DNA of 64,000 bases from Erigeron canadensis (lineage: Eukaryota; Streptophyta; Magnoliopsida; Asterales; Asteraceae). Each line of letters opens with the position of its first letter. The first letter of the stretch is position 1. This document shows, in pieces, positions 57,801 through 64,000 of this stretch. The stretch is from positions 44,349,559-44,413,558 of the forward strand of contig NC_057765.1 in NCBI RefSeq assembly GCF_010389155.1, read 5' to 3'. The translations under genes were made by a program, and so were the position numbers. The notes beneath the pieces were generated by a model. It saw only the letters and a program-made list of their open reading frames with translations. It searched no databases and was not told where the DNA came from.

Positions 57801-59700
57801 ACTTACTTTATAAATATTTATAACAAAGTAAACCCGTGTATTTGATACGAGTCTAAAATCTAGTATATCACTGTGTAAGATTGTAAGCTAGTAAATTTGG
57901 CCCCATGTTGAGGAGCTTCAAGTGGTATGTTAAAACAAATGCATTATTTAATTGTAATTGCATTGAATGTTCAAACGTTTAATTTTAAATAACTATGTGT
58001 TGACATGTTTTTTTCATATATAGAAAATTTGAATGGGACTCTTTTCAATATATTAATTAAAAACTTAAAAGAAAAGAGTGTGATAGAAACTAAATAGTGG
58101 TTACAATACATAGGTAGGAAACTCATTAAAAAAAAAACAGATCTAGAATACTTCAAGAGTCCTAAAAACAGATCTAGATTGCGATCGATGATATCCAAAA
58201 GGCTTTATGCCTTTGTTTTTTAGTGATGTACGTCTCCCAAGAAGGCCTATGTGGGATTTGAGTTTTTTTTTAATTTCTTGGTTCTATCCTTCGATCACAC
58301 AGCCGCAAGCTAAAAAATTTTTGATATGTTCACTGTTATTATTAATATTATAGTTATTATTAAATGTTTTTGATTTTTATGTTTAGTGATGAATTTAAGA
58401 TATTGATAAATATAAATATGTTATTAATATATTATTATTATTATCATGTACAATTTGAGTTTTAAGTGTTGATGAAGAATATTTGATTTTCAAATTGGGT
58501 TTTGTTGATAAATTTGGAATTAAGTTTTAGTATAGCAATGGAAGAAAGAAAAAGAAACATAATATCTGGGTTCATGTTAACGATGATGAATAGAGAATAG
58601 TAAGGAATTTGGTTGAAATGACAAAATTACCCTCAGAGGGGTAACGGAGCCACATTAACGGCTTTTAGTCAGAGGGGTATGTAATGTAGCAAAAAGTCAC
58701 CTTCAGAGGATGTAATGATTAAAAAAAATATCGGGGTGAAATTTGATAAAGTTGTATATCCTATAGGTATGTAATGAAATTAACCCTTTCCTTTTTTTAC
58801 AATTTATTTAAACAATCTCACACAATAACATAAATCTGTTTATTCGCTTGTTAATTTTTTTTTAAAACATAATGTTTAAAAACCTTCCAAAAACCAACAG
58901 ACAAAAAAAAAATTGTTTATTTAAGGGTAAGACCCTAACTACATTATCAAAACATATTAAAAAAAAAAACATTATAGAAGATAAAAAGTTAGAAAACTAA
59001 AAAAATTATAAAAGAAAACAAAATGTTTCAAAAAAATAAATAAAATTCTAGCACATATTTAGTAAAAAAAAGAAAAAATCATTATAGAGGACAAAAAGTT
59101 AGAAAACTAAAAAAAAATTATAAGAAAAAAATGTTCCAAAAAAACCCAAAACACATATTCATATTTACTTTCAAAAATAACATGGGCAAAAATGTTTAAA
59201 AAACCCATAAAACAAAAAATATATTAAAGAAAAGGTATCAAAAAGTTCATAAAAAGATATATGTAGAAAATAAAAATTATAGAAAAACAAAAGGTTAAAA
59301 AGTGAAATTACATACGTATAAAAGAAAACAAAATGTTCCCGAAAAAAATAAATAATCTAACACATGTCCATGTCTATTAACCGTTCATTTGATGATTTCT
59401 TGTTAATTTTCTTAGTAACGATTAATCAATATACTTACAAAATGTGGTATTGTTCCCAGGAAAAATCTGTTATAACAATTTTTTCTAAGAAATGGCATGT
59501 TAGTTGACTTATGGTTCTAACCATAAGAGTGACATCTAAGCGAACAATATGCTAGATGTTGGAATCCGAAGGCACCCTGGAGACTAAAAGTGCGATAACA
59601 TATACTGCACGCGTCCAAAAAGGTAAATGTCCAAAACCATGAGGAATTGAAATTCGATCTCTGATCTTCAAGCAAACATACTTTCCCCCAGAATCCCCCA
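57801..59700. other. A-rich intergenic DNA with degenerate repeats
   Basis: 58960-59360 contains about three degenerate copies of an A-rich unit (CATTATAGAAGATAAAAAGT, then AGAAAACTAAAAAAATTATA...AAATGTT). No gene is seen. Confidence 0.4.
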
Positions 59701-59739
59701 AGAGGACCTTAGGTGATGATCATATCTTCATTTTCAGAA

Positions 59740-59870
59740 GCCTATGAAGTTACATTGTCACAACTTGCTGAAATGACCACCGTTGATGTCAGATTCAAGA
59801 AGTTCTATGATGACTTGGACATAAGAATTTCCGATATGTGACAATTATTAACAAACAATAAGGTATGATG
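59740..59870 (+). pseudogene. isolated exon-like stretch, unrecognised
   Basis: After TTTTCAG (59740) the frame reads AYEVTLSQLAEMTTVDVRFK and KFYDDLDIRISDM before a TGA. It looks protein-derived, but no neighbouring exon was found and the family is not recognised. Confidence 0.25.
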
Positions 59871-61676
59871 TCCTCAGATTTTTAACCATACCTCTTTGAC
59901 AGATTAATTTTCGCTTCGGATAAAACTATCGTTAACTAATTAAGTTACACAGAAATCTTGTGACCAGATCCCGATTAAGGAAGCTTCAATTTGAGCTTTA
60001 ATGGGTTATTCATAATCACGACACAATAAAGGTCGCCAAAGTTCCAGTTATTTTGGCTCTGCAAAAACCACAACTGATCATCTAAAACAACAAACATGTC
60101 CCAATGTCAATACAGATTCAGTCACTTGGTTGTTGAATGTGGGCAACAGGATATAGTCACTCTTCATACACTCGGAAGTAAAAGAAATGGTACTATGATA
60201 TAGTCTTTCACCTGTGAACTTTCAGTAAAAGTTTTTTTTTTTTACAAATTTTAGAACAACCAACTTTATTAATAAAACATCTCCTTACTAAAAGATTTAA
60301 AAGATTATAAGGCTACGTTATAATCTTATCATCTTTTACAGAGTACACCTTCACTGGAAGAGTTGAATGGCCATATCTGAATCAGCATAACATGAACTGC
60401 TTACTGTAAGTTCTGGCAATGATATAGAAACATATCTACTTTTAACTACATTCGGCTTTAGATTAAGTTATAAGTGTACACTAGATGTAGAACCCGTGTA
60501 AAAACACAGGATATGTTTGGAAATATAACCTTAATAAACAACTTAAAATATGTCTTTAAAAAAATAGTTGTCTTAATTATATACAGCCTTATAACCACGG
60601 GTTGACAATAGGAAATTTATACAATTAGTCGTATTGAGCCAAAATTTATACAATTAGCCGTATTTAGTCGTAATATTCGTGCTACAGGTTTTTGATAAAA
60701 CTAAAGCAAAATTTATGATGCAAAATTTCTCATAGTTTATTTCTTGCTCTTGGCGAATAGCGGCATCTCCAGCCTTGGGCTGCACAAGCAAGAAAACCAT
60801 AAAAAATAAATAAATTGGAAGTTAACCATTAGGTTATTTATAGAATAACTTCTTTTACATATGATGGCCATTGATCCCGTGTGCAAATAATACGAATTTA
60901 AAATACAAAGTTTGGTTAAAAACGGGTCAAATTTTAGGATTTCATAAGAATGCCAGGAACTATATAAAATACTTAAAACAATGTATGCAAGCAACTTGGT
61001 TACACTGTATAATTACGCATTTTATTAATGGCTAATTGAATATGAAATTTTATTTTAAAAAAAGGGGTACAATTCTAGCATTACTTTGTCTCCAGCAATG
61101 ACTTCGATCACAAGTAACAAGCAATAAAAGGGAACCTAACTCTTTAGTTCCTCATTCTGTACATCTAAGTTCTAACTCTACCATCTTCAAACATTCAAAA
61201 CAACATTACTTACTTAGTTATGACTTGTGACAACAATGCAAATTAATCATATTGAGTCAGTAACTTTTAGCTTTCTACTCCTATATACATCAAGTCATCA
61301 CCAGGAAAAATCAAGTCCTAAAGTGTCTCCATATCATGTTAGTTGCATCATCTTCTTTAGAGGGTACTAATATTTATAATGATGTGTGATTTCCTTAAGC
61401 CGCCTCTACAATTTGAGTCACCTATCTTTGAATATTTTTCTGCGGTATCCAAGTTTTGAGCCACCTATCTTTGAGCCTGAACACTTTTTTTAGCTATTAA
61501 AACTTGACTCACAACTTGCCTTACCAATTACTATCATAACGGTTAATAACCATACTTCTTAACATAGAAGTGACAATTACTATCATACGTGTTAAAAGGG
61601 GGTTTGCACAAAACAACATTACACTTCAAAAAACCGAAACTTTAATGTGACAGGCGTCACTGGTTTCAAACCGTGG
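59871..61676. other. intergenic DNA, no gene seen
   Basis: AT-rich with only short unsupported frames; ACCCGTGT-ACACAGG at 60491 is a hairpin without a Helitron CTAG. Confidence 0.3.
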
Positions 61677-61815
61677 GCATATGAAACAAACACCTTGTTT
61701 GGAACTAACCTTGCTGCTTTCATATTTGTTAACATCTCTTCAGCATTCTCACAATTTCCATCTACTGAATAAGCATTAAGCAAAGAACAATAGAGAAAAA
61801 CATTACGAAGATGGC
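61677..61815 (-). pseudogene. pentatricopeptide-repeat (PPR) gene fragment
   Basis: The minus strand reads HLRNVFLYCSLLNAYSVDGN then CENAEEMLTNMKAARLVPNK, a textbook 35-residue PPR helix pair (hydrophobic YxxLLNAYS...A-x2-ML-x-M-K-x-A-x-L-x-PN). It is preceded by a stop and no longer PPR array surrounds it. PPR proteins bind organelle RNA; this fragment is unlikely to act alone. Confidence 0.6.
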
Positions 61816-62194
61816 CTCAATCTTAACTTAGTTAAAATAACTCTCAAAAAAATCTACAATCATTTCATCCTGTTAATAAGATTATTATATAAAGAGTATA
61901 ACTTTTCTAATCAAATTTGACAAAATTAATATTTAAAACAATTATAAAAATTGGACAAAAACGTGATTCGGGTGAAACAAACACGACCTCAGTACAAAAA
62001 CTTCACCCCTTTTTAACCTCAACCAGTTACCTAACATTCCTAACATGTTCAATTTGCCACATCTAAGTATCTCGATGTAAAAACAACAACAAAGCACTCT
62101 TACCTCTTCTTTTTTCATTTCCCAGTCTTCGAAATCGGCCCGAGCACATTTTGTGGCCAGAAGGCATGCAGTACATAAAAAAGAAGAGGGGGTT

Positions 62195-62218
62195 GGGGGG
62201 GGGGGGGGGGGGGGGGGG
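62195..62218. repeat. 24-base poly-G tract
   Basis: Uninterrupted G run preceded by a G5-TT spacer. Apparent Pro-rich or Gly-rich frames across it are artefacts. Confidence 0.9.
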
Positions 62219-62407
62219 TGTTTGGGTATGGATGGTACAATTTTTATACACGCTAAAGACACCCCAAAGAACCTTTGCGTAAAAACCATCAACCAACCTG
62301 TTAACATGTCAAAAATCATTAATTTTAGCCCATCAAACTGACTATTTTTCTACTTACCAAATGCTTTGTAGTGCAATCCAATTATCATTGAGCCCTTATA
62401 TGCAATT

Positions 62408-62665
62408 TTAATCAGCAAGCTTTCCTGGAAGAGAATACACCTTCAGAACACTCTTTTGTCTCTGCAAAAACATGAATGCATCTTACTTTATCATAGAACA
62501 ACATATAAGTGATATTTGATAACCATGAAGATGCTATTTTTTGACCAAGAGTATAAGTAAAATGTCGAATTCTCATTTACCACAAGTAATAAAATTATAG
62601 ATTTAAGTGAGAAACAAAATCGGCATTTGTGTAGTGTACCTCATATGCTTTCATCGAAAGACCAG
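62408..62665 (-). CDS. two joinable 3' exons of an unrecognised gene
   Basis: Minus-strand exons 62665-62640 (after TACTACAG, ending GAG-GTACAC) and 62461-62408 (after TTTTGCAG, ending in TAA) join in frame to read GLSMKAYE then RQKSVLKVYSLPGKLAD. Splice sites and phase agree, which supports a real or recently real gene end. The KAGLSMKAYE style is seen in PPR proteins, and a PPR fragment lies just downstream, but this is only suggestive. Upstream exons were not located. Confidence 0.35.
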
Positions 62666-63389
62666 CTGTAGTAATCCCCTTTTCCAGCAAACAAACAAAA
62701 AAAAGTAATCAATTAAAACTAAGAGTAGTCTATGCTAATGGTTTCAAAGCTAAACCGAATATGCTAATGGTCTCAAAACTAAGAGGAATCCCCTATCCTT
62801 CAATATTATCATTATTTGTAATCTATGATAATGTTTTCCAAACTAAACAGAAAGTAATAATAGATCACCCAAATATACCCTCGAAAAAATCATTTGCAGG
62901 AATAAGTTCATACGCACAAAGAAAAGCTACCTCTTATTTGGCAAAGCGTTTTACTTGGCAGAATGTTTTAGTATTATATTAGAGTAGCTAATTGATTACC
63001 TTGACAAAGGTATTCTCATTTTCACTAAATGTACAAACATACCAAATCTATAGTTTGGAATAAATACCATCAAAGTTATAGTTTGGTATCGATTATATAG
63101 TAACCATGTTGCCAAAACATGTAACCTCCAACACACCAATTGGACTTTTTGGCAATGATGTCAATCTGCCCCTGAAGCTAGTTGTAGAATCACCACTTAA
63201 CTCTTTCAACAAATTTACGCATAGACTTGAGTTTAAATGTAATACTTTTGAGTTTCAATGTAAAACTAAACATGCAACTACCATATATGAAGGACTGAAG
63301 CAATTGGAATGACAGGGTAAATGGTTACTTTGTTGAAATATAAATCCAAAAATATTATTTGTCAACACCTTAAGAAATCTAAGTTGTTT
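62666..63389. other. intervening DNA, no gene seen
   Basis: AT-rich with short plus-strand frames that have no supporting features. It may be intron of a minus-strand gene if the flanking exon-like pieces belong together. Confidence 0.25.
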
Positions 63390-63824
63390 TCAACTTTTTA
63401 TCCAGTATTGTCGCAGCAGAATGGACCTGCAAGGAAAATCAGATACACGTGATTGGCTTAAAACATGAACTAGCAACCATGAAGACATAAATCATCAATC
63501 TTTTTCAATATATAACACACAATAGCCATGAAGAGAAAATGCAACCATCAACCAAATGGGCCATTTTATACATGCTCAATGAGTAACATTGTGAGGTCTA
63601 AAGAGGACAATAATGGTTGTAATACATATCAAACCCAATTTCATAAAATTATTTCCATAAAAATATTTATCAGCACAAAAAAAAAAGAAGGAACCACCGA
63701 GTTAGCTACAATCGAAGATGTACCTTATGCAGTTATGCATCCTATCTTGTAGCATCAACCCTAACGTTTTCAAATTCGCAAGGTATCCTATCTCATCATC
63801 TTCAACATAAAATCCCCAACAGTT
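63390..63824 (-). CDS. possible 3' exons of a minus-strand gene entering from the right
   Basis: Exon 63824-63724 (after a TTGTAG acceptor, ending AAG-GTACAT, 101 nt) reads NCWGFYVEDDEIGYLANLKT then LGLMLQDRMHNCI. It joins in phase to 63426-63390 (after CCTTGCAG), giving RSILLRQYWIKS and a stop. The first exon is strongly protein-like; the short terminal exon is less certain. Family not recognised. Further exons would lie beyond the right edge. Confidence 0.35.
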
Positions 63825-64000
63825 CTACAATGCGTTTTTTACCTACATAACAAAATAGACTCATATCACAATGTACATATATATAATATACATATACATA
63901 TAAACAAAATAATTCGCAAGTAAATATCAAACAGTAAACATGATTTGCAATACTAATTGCCAGATCTTTAAACTACAAAGTTCACCATTCCTATAATTAA

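Noticed and set aside
62063..62319. Pro-rich minus-strand frames near 62.2 kb
   Set aside because: The proline stretch is the complement of a 24-base poly-G tract.

Overview
This is an AT-rich nuclear window from a flowering plant, most likely a eudicot. The evidence is split genes with GT-AG introns, plant-specific gene families (an UNE10/PIF8-type bHLH, a ZAT-type zinc finger, an SPX protein, a MEE44-type nucleotidyltransferase), and many plant transposons (CACTA, hAT, Mutator-like, PIF/Harbinger, copia, tRNA-derived SINEs, probable Helitron ends). An Asteraceae source is possible from the look of the repeats, but this is only an impression. The window is not prokaryotic or viral and has no CRISPR array.

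Layout. 0-1.4 kb: a CACTA end running off the left edge and a hAT MITE. 1.86-4.84 kb (+): UNE10/PIF8-like bHLH, six exons. 5.76-7.08 kb: non-autonomous Mutator-like element with long inverted repeats. 9.45-10.91 kb (+): single-exon ZAT-type zinc-finger repressor. 12-18 kb: a small MITE, a Helitron-like end and unrecognised exon-like relics. 18.26-20.40 kb (+): TAF11, four exons. 20.57-27.3 kb: a tandem duplication that copied the TAF11 3' flank together with the 5' part of the next gene, leaving a truncated pseudogene; copy 2 later took a PIF/Harbinger element. 26.97-31.93 kb (+): MEE44-like nucleotidyltransferase, four exons. 33.7-37.2 kb (+): an SPX gene with a duplicated promoter module carrying P1BS phosphate-starvation sites, and a GC-AG first intron. 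37.9-46.3 kb: repeats, namely a copia LTR with its primer-binding site, large direct repeats with an unrecognised minus-strand coding relic, an orphan ankyrin-repeat exon and a copia reverse-transcriptase relic. 46.98-47.98 kb (+): plastid-type multi-pass membrane protein. 51.80-53.21 kb (-): a divergent eEF1A-like GTPase. 53.90-55.04 kb (-): an apparently undescribed small gene made of tandemly duplicated, frame-preserving exons. 55-64 kb: SINEs, A-rich DNA and scattered exon-like or PPR relics.

The genes do not form a pathway. UNE10 (light and seed transcription), ZAT (stress repressor), TAF11 (general transcription), SPX (phosphate sensing) and the eEF1A-like protein (translation) are simply neighbours. 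The points most worth a second look are the repeated-exon gene at 53.9-55.0 kb, the divergent eEF1A beside it, the TAF11/MEE44 tandem duplication with its dated Harbinger insertion, and the duplicated P1BS promoter of the SPX gene. Exon boundaries were placed by eye from splice consensus, reading frame and remembered family sequences; no alignment or transcript data were available.
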